DNA from: Longimicrobiaceae bacterium
GTDB lineage: Bacteria > Gemmatimonadota > Gemmatimonadetes > Longimicrobiales > Longimicrobiaceae
Length of the DNA: 40,269 nucleotides
Direction: 5' to 3'
NCBI GenBank assembly: GCA_035936415.1
Contig: DASYWD010000144.1
Coordinates: forward strand, 1-40,269
Shown: positions 9,319 through 18,541 of the stretch, piece by piece
Position numbering within the stretch: the stretch's first letter is position 1
Layout: every line of letters starts with the position of its first letter
Notes under the pieces: model-generated
What the model was told of the DNA's origin: nothing
Database searches by the model: none
Seen by the model: only the letters and a program-made list of their open reading frames with translations
Program-made: the position numbers and the translations under genes

Positions 9319-10695
9319 TCAGGCCGTGACGACCTCGACCTGGAGGTGCGGCTCGATCTCGCTCTTGGGGATCAGCGCGGGCCAGTACGCCATGATCTCC
9401 TGCACCGCCGGGCGGCCTCCCGCGAAGCCGGTGACCGACGGGGGGCCGGCGAGCACCAGCGGCGCGATCTCCTTGGTGAAGCGCTCCACGGCGGCCCGGT
9501 CCTTCCCGCGCACGCCCCAGCGCACCGTCACCTCCGGGAGGTCGGTGGGGACGGGTCCGGCGAGTGGCCCGTGGGTGGCGTTCCAGCCGACGAACTCCGT
9601 CAGCACCTCGTCGAACTCCAGCCCCAGGCGGTCCAGCCGCTCCCGCAGCACACGGTCGGCGGTCTGCGCCTTCTCCACGGCGTCCGGCCAGGCGTACACC
9701 AGCGTCCCCACCGCCTTGTACCCGTCCGAGTAGGCGATGCTGACCTTGAGGAGGTCAGTGGCGTGCTCCCCGTGCACGCCGTAGACGCGCACCCGGTCGT
9801 CCGCCTCACGCTCCAGCCGGATGGTGGTGAAGTCCGCCACCACGTCCGGGGTGATGTAGCTCCTGGGGTTCCCCATCTCGTACAGGAGCTGCTCCTTCAC
9901 GCCGGGGAGCGTCACGCAGCCGCCGGTCCCCTCGTGCTTGGTGACCACGAACGAGCCGTCCGGGTACGCCTCGATGATGGGGTAGCCGATGCGGGCCAGG
10001 TCACGGACGTTGCGCCAGTCCACCAGGCAGTTGCCGCCGGAGGCCTGGGCGCCGCACTCGTTGATGTGCCCCGCGACCACGCCGGCGGCCATGCGGTCGT
10101 GGTCCTCCCACGACCACCCGAACTCGTGGATCATGGGGGCGTAGGTGAGCGCCGTGTCGGTGGAGCGCCCGGTGATGACCACATGCGCGTCCTGCCGCAG
10201 CGCCTCCACGATGGGCCGCGCGCCGATGTAGGCGTTAGCGCTCTGCACCCGGTCCAGCACGGTGGAGAGCGGCTCCCCCGTCTCCATGTTGCGAAGCTCC
10301 ACCCCGCGCTCCAGCAGGTCGGGGAGGCGGTCCAGGATGTCGTCCCCCGTGATCATCCCGATGCGGGCGCGCCCCTCCAGCCCGGCCTTCCGCGCCTCCT
10401 CCACCACGGCGTCGCGGCACCCCGGCGGGTTCACCCCGCCCGCGTTGGCGATCACGCGGATCCCGCGCTCCACCACGGCCGGGAGGATCTCCCCCATCAG
10501 CGGGACGAAGTCGCGCGCGTACCCAGCCTGCGGGTTGCGCGAGCGCTGCTTCTGCATGATCGACATCGTGACCTCGGCCAGGTAGTCGAGCATCAGGTAG
10601 TCGATCGGGCCGCCCTCGACCTGCTGCTTGGGGGCGTCCAGCTGGTCGCCCCAGAAGCCCTGCCCGGAGGCGATGCGGATCTTGTCTTTGGCCAT
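9319..10695 (-). CDS. AtuA-like protein (DUF1446 family)
   Basis: 458 residues. The start [18 protein letters not shown] and the segments [13 protein letters not shown] and [16 protein letters not shown] are typical of the DUF1446/AtuA family. AtuA is genetically required for acyclic terpene (citronellol) use in Pseudomonas, but its reaction is not established. The family often sits next to acyl-CoA carboxylase genes, as here: the carboxyltransferase at 11270-12916 is two genes upstream. The ATG follows the Uma2 stop TAA directly with no gap, so translation is probably coupled. No signal peptide or membrane segment is visible. It is the last gene of this operon. Substrate unknown. Confidence 0.85.
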   Translation of the reverse strand: MAKDKIRIASGQGFWGDQLDAPKQQVEGGPIDYLMLDYLAEVTMSIMQKQRSRNPQAGYARDFVPLMGEILPAVVERGIRVIANAGGVNPPGCRDAVVEEARKAGLEGRARIGMITGDDILDRLPDLLERGVELRNMETGEPLSTVLDRVQSANAYIGARPIVEALRQDAHVVITGRSTDTALTYAPMIHEFGWSWEDHDRMAAGVVAGHINECGAQASGGNCLVDWRNVRDLARIGYPIIEAYPDGSFVVTKHEGTGGCVTLPGVKEQLLYEMGNPRSYITPDVVADFTTIRLEREADDRVRVYGVHGEHATDLLKVSIAYSDGYKAVGTLVYAWPDAVEKAQTADRVLRERLDRLGLEFDEVLTEFVGWNATHGPLAGPVPTDLPEVTVRWGVRGKDRAAVERFTKEIAPLVLAGPPSVTGFAGGRPAVQEIMAYWPALIPKSEIEPHLQVEVVTA

Positions 10696-11259
10696 TTATC
10701 CGAGGATCTCTTCGCCGGTCACCCGGAGGCCGGGCAGTGAGCGTGAATTCCAGGTCTCGCCGCGGTTCCGGATCTCCACGTGCTGGTACGTCGACGGACC
10801 GGGGTCGGTGTGTACGAGGACGGTGTTCTGGACCAAGTCGAGCAGCCAGTACTCGGGAATCCCATAGCGGGCGTACAGCCGGGACTTCTCGCTGCGGTCG
10901 TACGCGAGGGAGCTGTCGGCGACCTCCACCAGGAGCAGCACGTCGGCCGGACCAGGCAGCGCATCCACGTAGAAGTCGTCGCGTGGACGGAGGACCGCGA
11001 AGTCCGGTTGGGGCACCACCCGGTCGCCGAGCTGAATCGAGCCCTGCACGCGCACGATGGCTTCGTCACCCAGCTTTCCGACGAGTACGCGGGTCACACG
11101 GTCGACGAAAGCGTTGTGCCGGCTGCCGATGGGGCTCATCTCGATGATCTCCCCCTCGATCAGCTCGACCCGTGCGCCCGGTGGGATGATCCCTTCCGCC
11201 GCCATGCGGGTGTACTCGTCAGCGGTGAACCGGTAGTGCTCGGCGAACTGGACGGCCAT
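10696..11259 (-). CDS. Uma2 family protein (PD-(D/E)XK nuclease-like fold)
   Basis: 187 residues. The family is DUF820/Uma2, abundant in cyanobacteria and Gemmatimonadota and related in fold to restriction endonucleases. Visible features are VELIEGEIIEMSPIGSRHNA, the PDFAVLRP acidic site, and LLLVEVADSSLAYDRSEK with the E-x-(x) and K positions, followed by YGIPEYWLLDL. A strong GAGGAGG site precedes the ATG. The gene is inserted between the carboxyltransferase (10-base gap) and the AtuA-like gene (no gap), an odd place for a putative nuclease. A second Uma2 gene occurs at 24794-25351. Biological role unknown. Confidence 0.88.
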   Translation of the reverse strand: MAVQFAEHYRFTADEYTRMAAEGIIPPGARVELIEGEIIEMSPIGSRHNAFVDRVTRVLVGKLGDEAIVRVQGSIQLGDRVVPQPDFAVLRPRDDFYVDALPGPADVLLLVEVADSSLAYDRSEKSRLYARYGIPEYWLLDLVQNTVLVHTDPGPSTYQHVEIRNRGETWNSRSLPGLRVTGEEILG

Positions 11260-11269
11260 ACCGACCTCC

Positions 11270-12916
11270 TCACGTCAGGTGCGGCGGAAGCACGAAAGCC
11301 CCCAGGTGCGGCCCCGGGTTGTTGATGGACGTGCGCAGCGCCAGCCCCAGCGCCGCCCGGGTCTCCTCCGGGTGGATCACCGCGTCCACGAAGCCGCGCG
11401 CCGCGGCGTGCCGTGCGTCGAGCTGGCGGTCGTAGTCGGCGCGGACGGCGTCGATCTTGGCCTGCAGCTCGGCGTCGGGCTGCTTCCCTTCCTTCTTCAG
11501 CTCTTCCAGCTGCGTGCTGAAGAGCGCCATCACTGCCGAGTCGCCCTCCATCACCCCCATCCGGCCGGTGGGCCAGGTGAAGATGAAGTCCGGGTCGAAG
11601 CCCTGCCCCGCCATGGCGTAGTACCCCGCCCCAGAGGCGTGGTTGAGCGTCAGCACCAGCTTGGGCACCGTGGCGGTCGCCATGGCCTCCACGAAGTGCG
11701 CCCCGGAGCGGATGATCCCGCTGTGCTCCGCGTCCGTCCCCACCATGAAGCCGGAGACGTCCTGCAGGAAGAGGATGGGGGTGCCGTGCCGGTTCAGCGT
11801 CTCGATGAAGTACGCCACCTTCTCCGCGCTGTCGGCGTATACGATCCCGCCGAACTTGGGGCGACCGCCGTGCGGGTCCTTGAGCATCCCGCGCGCGTTG
11901 GCGATGATCCCCACCGGGATCCCCGCGATGCGGGCGTGCCCGCAGATCATCTCCGGCGCGTAGTCCGCCTGGAACTCGTCCAGCTCGCCGCCGTCCAGGA
12001 TGCAGCGCAGCACCTCGCGCATCTCGTAGGGCTGGCGGTGGTCCTCCGGGAGCACCTCGTGCAGGTCGCGCTCCGGGCGCGCCGGCGGCTCCGGCTCGCG
12101 GAGGGGGAGCGAGGTTCCCTGGCGCGGAAGCTCCTTCACCAGCTCGCGGATCTTGCCGATGCAGGCCCGGTCGTCGCGCACGCGGTAGTGGGCCACGCCG
12201 GAAATCGCGTTGTGCGTGTAGGCGCCGCCGAGCGTCTCCGAATCCGTGGTCTGCCCCGTGGCCCCCTTCACCAGGTTGGGGCCGCCGAGCCCCATGAAGG
12301 AGGTCCCCTCCACCATGAGGATCACGTCCGAGAGCGCCGGGAGGTACGCACCCCCGGCGATGCACGGGCCCATCACCGCGGCGATCTGCGGCACCTTGAG
12401 GTAGCGCCGCATGATGGAGTTGTAGTAGAAGATGCGCGACGCGCCGTACTGCCCCGGGAAGACGCCGCCCTGGTACGGGAGGTTCACCCCCGCCGAGTCC
12501 ACCAGGTAGATGATGGGGACGCGGCAGCGCATGGCGATCTCCTGCGCCCGGAGCATCTTGGTGATGGTCTCCGGCCACCAGGACCCCGCCTTGACCGTGG
12601 CGTCGTTGGCGACGACCACCACCTCGCGCCCCGCCACCGTGCCGAAGCCGGTCACCACCCCCGCGCCCGGGGCCTGCCCCTCGTACCGGTCGTGGGCGAC
12701 CAGGAGCCCCACCTCCTGGAAGCGGGTGCGGGGGTCCAGGAGGAGCCCGATCCGCTCGCGCGCGGTCAGCTTGCCGTCCGCGTGCTGCTTGGCGATCCGC
12801 TTGGGGCCGCCTCCCTCGCGCAGCTTGGCCTCGAGCGCCTGGAGCTCCCGGGTGAGCGTCGCCAGCCGCCCCGTATCGCGCGCCGCGCCGGGGGCCCCCT
12901 CCACAACGGTGCTCAC
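11270..12916 (-). CDS. Acyl-CoA carboxylase, carboxyltransferase (beta) subunit
   Basis: 548 residues. It transfers CO2 from carboxybiotin to an acyl-CoA. The two crotonase-like halves are visible: the N-terminal half with [20 protein letters not shown] and [15 protein letters not shown], and the C-terminal half with [19 protein letters not shown] and [20 protein letters not shown]. The DSAGVNLP and DVSGFMVG motifs and the length fit the methylcrotonyl-/geranyl-CoA branch best, and an AtuA neighbour supports a branched or terpenoid acyl-CoA. Propionyl-CoA remains possible. No biotin carboxylase or biotin carrier gene is in the window. Its start overlaps the B12-binding protein's stop by 4 bases, so the two are translationally coupled. 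Confidence 0.88.
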   Translation of the reverse strand: MSTVVEGAPGAARDTGRLATLTRELQALEAKLREGGGPKRIAKQHADGKLTARERIGLLLDPRTRFQEVGLLVAHDRYEGQAPGAGVVTGFGTVAGREVVVVANDATVKAGSWWPETITKMLRAQEIAMRCRVPIIYLVDSAGVNLPYQGGVFPGQYGASRIFYYNSIMRRYLKVPQIAAVMGPCIAGGAYLPALSDVILMVEGTSFMGLGGPNLVKGATGQTTDSETLGGAYTHNAISGVAHYRVRDDRACIGKIRELVKELPRQGTSLPLREPEPPARPERDLHEVLPEDHRQPYEMREVLRCILDGGELDEFQADYAPEMICGHARIAGIPVGIIANARGMLKDPHGGRPKFGGIVYADSAEKVAYFIETLNRHGTPILFLQDVSGFMVGTDAEHSGIIRSGAHFVEAMATATVPKLVLTLNHASGAGYYAMAGQGFDPDFIFTWPTGRMGVMEGDSAVMALFSTQLEELKKEGKQPDAELQAKIDAVRADYDRQLDARHAAARGFVDAVIHPEETRAALGLALRTSINNPGPHLGAFVLPPHLT

Positions 12917-13341
12917 GACGGGGCCAGCTCGCGGTCGCGGCCGTTCTCCGCGAACCAGGAGCGGATGTACTCCACCGCGGCGGAGGTGGGGGTCCCGGGG
13001 CCGAAAAGGCGCCCGATCCCCTGCGTCCGGAGCGCCTCCATGTCCTCCTCGGGGATGATCCCGCCGCCGGTGAGGAGGATGTGGTCGGCGCCCTCCGCGT
13101 CCAGCAGCTCCTTCACGCGCGGGAAGAGCGTCATGTGCGCGCCGGAGAGGATGGACATGGCGACCACGTCCACGTCCTCCTGGATCGCGGCGCTGACGAT
13201 CATCTCCGGGGTCTGGTGGAGCCCGGTGTAGATCACCTCCATCCCCGCGTCGCGCAGGGCGGCGGCAATCACCTTGGCGCCGCGGTCGTGGCCGTCCAGC
13301 CCCGGCTTTCCGACCAGGACGCGGATCTTCCGTTCAGGCAT
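12913..13341 (-). CDS. Cobalamin-binding small subunit of an acyl-CoA mutase
   Basis: 142 residues. It starts [26 protein letters not shown], with the DxHxxG base-off cobalamin motif in GLDGHDRG, then SILSGAH and [12 protein letters not shown]. This is the standalone B12 domain found as a separate subunit in two-subunit acyl-CoA mutases (archaeal methylmalonyl-CoA mutase, isobutyryl-CoA mutase IcmB). The only large subunit in the window, at 25361-27142, lacks this domain, so the two probably form one enzyme. An upstream in-frame extension was rejected because it crosses the promoter and hairpin. It is the first gene of the four-gene operon. Confidence 0.92.
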   Translation of the reverse strand: MPERKIRVLVGKPGLDGHDRGAKVIAAALRDAGMEVIYTGLHQTPEMIVSAAIQEDVDVVAMSILSGAHMTLFPRVKELLDAEGADHILLTGGGIIPEEDMEALRTQGIGRLFGPGTPTSAAVEYIRSWFAENGRDRELAPS

Positions 13342-13375
13342 CGCTCTGGGGGTCGAGTTTGAATCGATCCGGCAC

Positions 13376-13396
13376 CTTCCCGCTCCCCGCGGGAAG
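13376..13396 (-). other. Stem-loop at the 5' end of the B12-subunit transcript
   Basis: CTTCCCGC and GCGGGAAG form a perfect 8-base stem around a 5-base loop. It begins at about the predicted transcription start, so it may protect the 5' end of the mRNA. It could also serve as a terminator for the upstream methyltransferase gene, though there is no U run. Confidence 0.4.
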
Positions 13397-13402
13397 CGGT
13401 AC

Positions 13403-13431
13403 AACATACGTGGGCTCCTGGGGAGCGGCAA
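13403..13431 (-). promoter_or_regulatory. Candidate promoter of the B12-subunit operon
   Basis: TTGCCG (13431-13426), 17 bases, TATGTT (13408-13403) on the minus strand. The predicted start is near 13396, about 55 bases before the ATG. Confidence 0.5.
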
Positions 13432-13446
13432 GCAACGGACCAGGGG

Positions 13447-14208
13447 TCAATCGGGCCGCCGGGCCACCACGATCAGCGTCTCCGAGGTGTGGAGGAACGG
13501 CGCAAGCTCCCAGTCGCCGTGCCACTCCAGCGGCTGCAGGCCCGCCGCGCGCAGCAGCGCGTCCCACTCGGTCGCGCTGCGGATTCGCAGCGCGTGGAAC
13601 TTCTCCCCCGCGTCCTCGCCCTTGCGCCAGCGGAGCCACTCGCGGCTGACGCCCTCCACCGCGTCGAACTCGCGCTCCACCCACACCGTGGCGCCGTCCG
13701 CGGTCTCCCACCAGTCGCGGTCGGCGAAGTCGCCGACGACGTGGTCCCGGTGCATGGTCTCCAGGAGGAAGAGGCCGCCGGGTCGGAGCGCGTTCCGGGC
13801 GCCGCGGAGCACGCGCAGGTCCTCCTCGTCCGAGAGGAAGTAGCCGAGCGAGGAGTACAGCGAGAGCACCGCGTCGAACTCCCCTTCCCGCCCGACCTCC
13901 CGCATGTCGCCGCGGACCCACTCCACCTCCACGTCGGCCGCCGCGGCGCGCTTCCGCGCCCGCTTCAGGAGCGTCTCGGAGAAGTCCACCCCGGTGACCC
14001 GGAACCCGGCGCGCGCCAGCTCGATGGAGTGCCGCCCCCACCCGCAGGCGAGGTCGAGCACCCGGGCACCTTCCGGCAGGTCGAGCATCTCCAGGATCCC
14101 CTCCACCTCGCGCACGGTGCGCTCGGGGGTGAGGAAGTCCCGGTAGATGCGGACGAACTCGCGGTCGAAGTACCCGTCCCACCAGCGCGGGTCGCCACCC
14201 TCGCTCAC
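13447..14208 (-). CDS. Class I SAM-dependent methyltransferase
   Basis: 253 residues from a GTG start at 14208 that overlaps the stop of the upstream HAD gene (GTGA). The SAM-binding glycine motif VLDLACGWG is at 50-58, followed by the acidic residue in VTGVDFSETLL and the later WVRGDM, FDAVLSLYSSLGYF and LRPGGLFLLETMHRD. The layout is a Methyltransf_25/11-type domain with a C-terminal beta extension. The substrate cannot be told from sequence. Coupling to a HAD hydrolase suggests a shared small-molecule role, but this is weak. The stop lies just before the B12-subunit promoter. Confidence 0.85.
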   Translation of the reverse strand: MSEGGDPRWWDGYFDREFVRIYRDFLTPERTVREVEGILEMLDLPEGARVLDLACGWGRHSIELARAGFRVTGVDFSETLLKRARKRAAAADVEVEWVRGDMREVGREGEFDAVLSLYSSLGYFLSDEEDLRVLRGARNALRPGGLFLLETMHRDHVVGDFADRDWWETADGATVWVEREFDAVEGVSREWLRWRKGEDAGEKFHALRIRSATEWDALLRAAGLQPLEWHGDWELAPFLHTSETLIVVARRPD

Positions 14209-14888
14209 GCCGTCCGGTCCAGCCACTGCGGCAGCTCGTGGATGGCCGCGATCCGGTCGCAGTCCAGGTCGGTCCACCGGCCGAGCGGGTCCACCAGCAC
14301 GGCCGCCATCCCCGCACCGCGGGCGCCCACCACGTCGATCTCGTAGATGTCGCCCACGTACACCGCGTCCTCCGGCGCCACGCCCAGCCGCTCCAGCCCC
14401 ATCCGGAAGATGCGCGGGTCCGGCTTCTCGATGCCCACCCGCGCGGAGTCGATCACGAAGTCGAAGTGCGGGCGGAGCCCCACGCTCTCCAGCAGCGCCT
14501 CCACCCGGCCGTCGGCGTTGGAGATGACGCCCAGGCGGTAGCCGCGGCGGCGGAGCTCCTCCAGCGTCTCGGCGGTGCGCTCCCGGACGTTGCTCCACAG
14601 GTTGCGCTCCGCGTGGCGGGCGTAGAGCCGCTTCGCCACCGGGGCGAAGTGCTCGTCGGCGAGGCCCACCTGCCGGAAGATCTCGCGGAAGAAGACCCGG
14701 CCGCGGCTCTCGTCGTTGCCCGCCTCCCCGCTGCGGACCATCTCGTCCAGCACCCGCTTGGCCCCGTACTCGGCGGCGGCGATCTCCTCCTCTGTGGCCT
14801 CCACCCCCTGGTCGCGCAGGAGCTCCACGAGGAAGGGGTGGTCCAGCCAGACCAGGGTGTTCCCGGCGTCGAAGATGATGGCTTTCAC
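14205..14888 (-). CDS. HAD-superfamily hydrolase
   Basis: 227 residues from a GTG at 14888 (VKAIIFDAGNTLV). HAD motifs are the nucleophile Asp7 in FDAGNT, motif II VISNADG, the motif III Lys in GIEKPDPRIF and motif IV VGDIYEIDVVGA. The usual second Asp of motif I (DxD) is Gly here, a variant seen in some HAD-IA proteins, so phosphatase activity is not assured. The cap region between about residues 15 and 100 is helical in character. It is cotranscribed with the downstream methyltransferase (4-base overlap) and divergent from the molybdenum hydroxylase operon. Confidence 0.87.
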   Translation of the reverse strand: MKAIIFDAGNTLVWLDHPFLVELLRDQGVEATEEEIAAAEYGAKRVLDEMVRSGEAGNDESRGRVFFREIFRQVGLADEHFAPVAKRLYARHAERNLWSNVRERTAETLEELRRRGYRLGVISNADGRVEALLESVGLRPHFDFVIDSARVGIEKPDPRIFRMGLERLGVAPEDAVYVGDIYEIDVVGARGAGMAAVLVDPLGRWTDLDCDRIAAIHELPQWLDRTA

Positions 14889-15020
14889 GGGTCTCTCGGG
14901 TCGCGGTCGAAGGCTCCGGTCGGCCCCAAACGTCGCCCGGCGCGGACCGACGGGCAAGCCCAGGAGAGCCGAGCCGGACGGTGGAGGACGACGGGCGGAA
15001 TTCTCCCGACACGAGATTTC

Positions 15021-15049
15021 TTGCCCCGCCGCAGCGCGCGTACTACTCT
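15021..15049 (+). promoter_or_regulatory. Candidate promoter of the molybdenum hydroxylase operon
   Basis: TTGCCC (15021-15026), 17 bases, TACTCT (15044-15049). The predicted start near 15056 precedes a GC-rich hairpin and the first gene. Confidence 0.4.
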
Positions 15050-15064
15050 AGTTTCCACACCCCT

Positions 15065-15088
15065 CGCCCGCGCAGCACCGCGCGGGCG
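15065..15088 (+). other. GC-rich hairpin in the leader of the hydroxylase operon
   Basis: CGCCCGCGC and GCGCGGGCG form a perfect 9-base stem around AGCACC, followed by TTT. It ends about 30 bases before the first start codon and resembles a weak terminator or attenuator. Confidence 0.45.
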
Positions 15089-15120
15089 TTTCGCTGCCCC
15101 TCCCACGGAGCGTGGCGTAC

Positions 15121-15636
15121 GTGACCCTCCCCGTCGACATCTCCGTCCGCGTAAACGGCGTGCCGTACGAGCGCGCCGTGGAGCCCCGGCTCCTCCTCAG
15201 CGACTTCCTCCGCCACGAGATCGGCCTCACCGGGACCCACGTCGGGTGCGAGCACGGCGTGTGCGGCGCCTGCACGGTGACCCTGGACGGCGAGGCGGTG
15301 CGGTCGTGCCTCATGTTCGCCGTACAGGCGGACGGGGGCGAGCTGGGGACGGTGGAGGGGCTGGCTCCGGCCGGCCCCGAAGGTCCGCTCCACCCGCTCC
15401 AGGAGGCCTTCCGCGACGCGCACGGGCTGCAGTGCGGCTTCTGCACGCCGGGATTCCTGATGACGCTGGTCCCCTTCCTGCGCGACAACCCCGGCCCCAC
15501 CGAGCAGGAGGTGCGGGAGGCGATCTCCGGCAACCTGTGCCGGTGCACGGGCTACCAGAACATCGTGGAGGCCGTCCTGCTCGCCTCCGGGAGGATGGCG
15601 GCCACGCCGGAACCCGCGACCGGGAGCGCGCCATGA
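15121..15636 (+). CDS. [2Fe-2S] small subunit of a molybdenum hydroxylase (CoxS/XdhC-like fold)
   Basis: 171 residues from the GTG at 15121, chosen because GGAG lies 10 bases upstream; the GTG at 15112 has no room for a ribosome binding site. It carries electrons from the molybdenum site to FAD. Two clusters are visible. The plant-ferredoxin-type cluster has Cys43, 48, 51 and 63 (GCEHGVCGACTV...SC). The second has Cys105, 108, 140 and 142 (QCGFCTPG...NLCRCTGY). No signal peptide, so it is cytoplasmic. It is the first gene of the seven-gene plus-strand operon, and its stop overlaps the large subunit start as ATGA. Confidence 0.93.
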   Translation: MTLPVDISVRVNGVPYERAVEPRLLLSDFLRHEIGLTGTHVGCEHGVCGACTVTLDGEAVRSCLMFAVQADGGELGTVEGLAPAGPEGPLHPLQEAFRDAHGLQCGFCTPGFLMTLVPFLRDNPGPTEQEVREAISGNLCRCTGYQNIVEAVLLASGRMAATPEPATGSAP

Positions 15637-17999
15637 CGCGAAGGTACGTCGGCGAGCGGGTCCTCCGGAACGAGGACCGTCGGCTCCTCACCGGGCACGC
15701 GATGTTCGTGGACGACGTGCGGCTCCCCGACCTGCTGCACGTGGCCTTCGTGCGGAGCGACCACGCCCACGCCCTCATCCGCGGCATCGACGCATCGGCC
15801 GCGCTCGCGCGCCCGGGGGTGGCGGCGGTCTTTACGGCGGAGGACCTGGGCGACTACTGGCAGCCGGGCCCGCTCCTCGTCCCCCCGCCGCCGGTGGAGG
15901 GGCTGGTCTTCCACGAGGCCACCCAGGTGCCCCTCGCCCGGGACAAGGTCCGCCACGTGGGGGAGCCCGTCGCCATGGTGGTGGCGGAAAGCCGGTACCT
16001 GGCCGAGGACGCCGCCGCCGACGTGTTCGTCGACTACGAGCCGCTGGACGCGGTGGTGGACCTGGAGGCCGCGCTCGCGCCGGACGCGCCGCTCGTCCAC
16101 GAGCGCTTCGGGACCAACATGGCGGCGTTCGTGGCGCAGCGGCACGGCGACTACGAGCGGGCGCGCGAAGGGGCGGACGTGGTGATCTCCCGCCGCTTCC
16201 ACTACGACCGCGGCGCGGGCGCCGCCCTGGAGAACCGCGCCGTCGCGGCGCGCTGGGACCCGCAGGCGCAGGACCTCACCGTCTGGGACACCACGCAGGC
16301 GCCGATCCCCATCCGCAACGGCCTCGCCCGCATGCTGGGGCTGCTGGAGTCGCAGGTGCGGGTGGTCGCGCCCTTCGTGGGGGGCGGCTTCGGGCCCAAG
16401 ATCATGATGTTCTACCCGGAGGAGGTGCTCGTCCCGTGGGCGGCGATGCGGCTCGGGCGGCCGGTGAAGTGGACGGAGGACCGCCACGAGAACTTCTTCG
16501 CCACCAGCCAGGAGCGAGGGCAGGTCCACGAGGCGGAGATCGCGCTGACGCGCGACGGGAAGATCCTCGGGATCCGCGACCACTTCCTCCACGACGCCGG
16601 GGCGTACGACCCGTACGGCCTCACCATCCCCATCAACAGCCAGTGCACCCTCCTGGGGCCGTACGACGTCCCCAGCTACTACAGCGAGTTCCGGGCGGTC
16701 TTCACCAACAAGACCATCGTGACCCCGGTGCGGGGCGCGGGGCGGCAGCACGGCGTGTTCGTCATGGAGCGGCTCCTGGACATCGCGGCCCGCGAGCTGG
16801 GGATCGACCCGGTGGAGATCCGCCGTCGCAACTACCTGGGCGCGGACCTCTTCCCGCACAACTTCGACATCCTCTACCAGGACTTCGCGCCGCTCTACTA
16901 CGACAGCGGCAACTACCTCCCGGCGCTGGAGACCGCCGCCCGGATGATCGGCTACGACGAGTTCAGGGAGGAGCAGCGCCGGCTCCGGGCGGAGGGCCGC
17001 CACGTGGGGGTGGGGATCGTCTCGTACATCGAGGGGACGGGGATCGGGCCGTACGAGGGCGCCCGCGTCACCGTGGACCCGAGCGGGCGGGTGCGCGTCG
17101 CGACCGGGCTGGGGACGCAGGGCCAGGGGCACTACACCGCGTTCGCGCAGATCGTCGCCGAGGCGCTGGACGTGGAGGTGGAGCGGGTGCACGTCGTCAC
17201 CGGCGACACCCGCGAGTTCGGCTGGGGGACCGGCACCTTTGCCAGCCGGGGGGCGGTGGTGGCGGGGAGCGCCTGCCACGCCGCCGCGGTGGCGGTGCGC
17301 GGCAAGGTGGTCGCCATGGCCGCCCGCCTCTTCGGCGCCGACGAGGAGCAGATCGAGGTGGCGGGTGGAGCGGTGGGCGTCCGCGGCGTCCCGGAGCGCA
17401 CCCTGACGCTGGGCGAGCTGGCGCGCCATGCCAACCCTCTGCGGGGGGCGGTGAAGCCGGGGACCGAGCCGGGGCTGGAGGCCACGGCCTACTTCGGGCC
17501 CGACCACGGGAGCACCGCCAGCGGTGTGCACGCCGTGGTGGTGGAGGTGGACCCCGAGACCGCGATGGTGAAGGTCCTCCGCTACGTGGTGGTGCACGAC
17601 TGCGGGCGCCTGATCAACCCGGTGCTGGTGGACGGGCAGGTGCAGGGGGGCGTGGCCCACGGCATCGGCAACGCCTTCTACGAGAAGCTGGTCTACGACG
17701 AGAGCGGACAGCTCCTCAACGCCTCCTTCATGGACTACCTCCTCCCCACGGCGATGGACGTCCCCCGGGTGGAGGTGGCGCACATGGAGACGCCCGCCCC
17801 CATGAACCCGCTCGGGCTCAAGGGCGTGGGCGAGGCCGGGGCGATCCCCGCGGGCGCCGCCTTCGCCCAGGCGGTGGAGGACGCCCTCCCGGAGTACCGC
17901 CTGGAGATCCGCGAGATCCCCCTCAGCCCCAACCAGCTCTTTACGCTGCTGGAGGCGGCCCGCGCCACGTCCCCCCACCTCCAGGAGGCCGCCGGATGA
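15633..17999 (+). CDS. Molybdopterin-binding large subunit, xanthine dehydrogenase family
   Basis: 788 residues. It is the catalytic subunit that holds the molybdopterin cofactor and hydroxylates a substrate with water-derived oxygen. The N-terminal hammerhead domain (about 15-140) begins ERVLRNEDRRLLTGHAMFVDD. Cofactor motifs are GGGFGPK (250-256) and PVRGAGR (365-371), and the catalytic Glu is Glu734 in GVGEAGAIPAG. The loop at 365-371 is the RGAGR type. The AYxCSFR loop of true form I CO dehydrogenase is absent, so this is not a bona fide CO oxidiser despite the coxMSL-like gene set. It overlaps both neighbours by 4 bases. Confidence 0.93.
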   Translation: MTRRYVGERVLRNEDRRLLTGHAMFVDDVRLPDLLHVAFVRSDHAHALIRGIDASAALARPGVAAVFTAEDLGDYWQPGPLLVPPPPVEGLVFHEATQVPLARDKVRHVGEPVAMVVAESRYLAEDAAADVFVDYEPLDAVVDLEAALAPDAPLVHERFGTNMAAFVAQRHGDYERAREGADVVISRRFHYDRGAGAALENRAVAARWDPQAQDLTVWDTTQAPIPIRNGLARMLGLLESQVRVVAPFVGGGFGPKIMMFYPEEVLVPWAAMRLGRPVKWTEDRHENFFATSQERGQVHEAEIALTRDGKILGIRDHFLHDAGAYDPYGLTIPINSQCTLLGPYDVPSYYSEFRAVFTNKTIVTPVRGAGRQHGVFVMERLLDIAARELGIDPVEIRRRNYLGADLFPHNFDILYQDFAPLYYDSGNYLPALETAARMIGYDEFREEQRRLRAEGRHVGVGIVSYIEGTGIGPYEGARVTVDPSGRVRVATGLGTQGQGHYTAFAQIVAEALDVEVERVHVVTGDTREFGWGTGTFASRGAVVAGSACHAAAVAVRGKVVAMAARLFGADEEQIEVAGGAVGVRGVPERTLTLGELARHANPLRGAVKPGTEPGLEATAYFGPDHGSTASGVHAVVVEVDPETAMVKVLRYVVVHDCGRLINPVLVDGQVQGGVAHGIGNAFYEKLVYDESGQLLNASFMDYLLPTAMDVPRVEVAHMETPAPMNPLGLKGVGEAGAIPAGAAFAQAVEDALPEYRLEIREIPLSPNQLFTLLEAARATSPHLQEAAG

Positions 18000-18541
18000 T
18001 CGTAGAGGGAGAATACGTCTTCGACGGGCCGCGCGAGATCGTGTACCAGCTCCTGCAGGACCCGGACGTGCTGTCGAAGGCCATGCCCGGCGCGGCGAAG
18101 CTGGTCCTGGTCGGAGACGGCGCCTACGAGGGCTCCATCCGCGTGGGCGTGGGCCCGGTCACGGCCGCGGAGTGGAAGCTCTCGGTCGCGCTGCAGGACC
18201 GGGTCCCCCCGGAGAGCTACGTGATGCAGGTGGACAGCAGCGGCCCCGTCGGCTTCACCCGCGGCGCGGCGTCGGTGGCGCTGCTGGAGGTGGAGGACGG
18301 GTCCACCGTCATGCGCTACCGCGCCGACCTGCAGGTGGGCGGCAAGGTGGCCGGGATCGGCCAGCGCCTGATCGACCAGGTGGCGAAGATGATGACGAAG
18401 CTGGGACTGGACGCCCTCAGCAAGGAGCTGCGGGCGCGCCTGGCGGGCGCCCCGGCCCTGGAGCCCGGGGTCGCGGAGCCGCCGGGCGAGGCGCCTTCGG
18501 CGGCGGAGCCGGCCCCGCGTCCGGGCGGAGATCCCGCATGA
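17996..18541 (+). CDS. CoxG-like SRPBCC protein
   Basis: 181 residues. MIVEGEYVFDGPREIVYQLLQDPDVLSKAMPGA is typical of CoxG/carbon monoxide dehydrogenase subunit G, an SRPBCC (START-like) fold. In CO-oxidising bacteria CoxG helps anchor or recruit the enzyme to the membrane. The C-terminal 35 residues are low-complexity and rich in Pro, Ala and Glu, with no membrane segment, so any anchoring here must be indirect. It overlaps the large subunit stop and the FAD subunit start by 4 bases each. It probably assists assembly or localisation of the hydroxylase. Confidence 0.9.
   Translation: MIVEGEYVFDGPREIVYQLLQDPDVLSKAMPGAAKLVLVGDGAYEGSIRVGVGPVTAAEWKLSVALQDRVPPESYVMQVDSSGPVGFTRGAASVALLEVEDGSTVMRYRADLQVGGKVAGIGQRLIDQVAKMMTKLGLDALSKELRARLAGAPALEPGVAEPPGEAPSAAEPAPRPGGDPA

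Noticed and set aside
13447-15012. A long minus-strand fusion of the methyltransferase with upstream sequence
   Set aside because: The upstream part is read out of frame through the HAD gene. A GTG at 14208 overlapping the HAD stop is the natural methyltransferase start.
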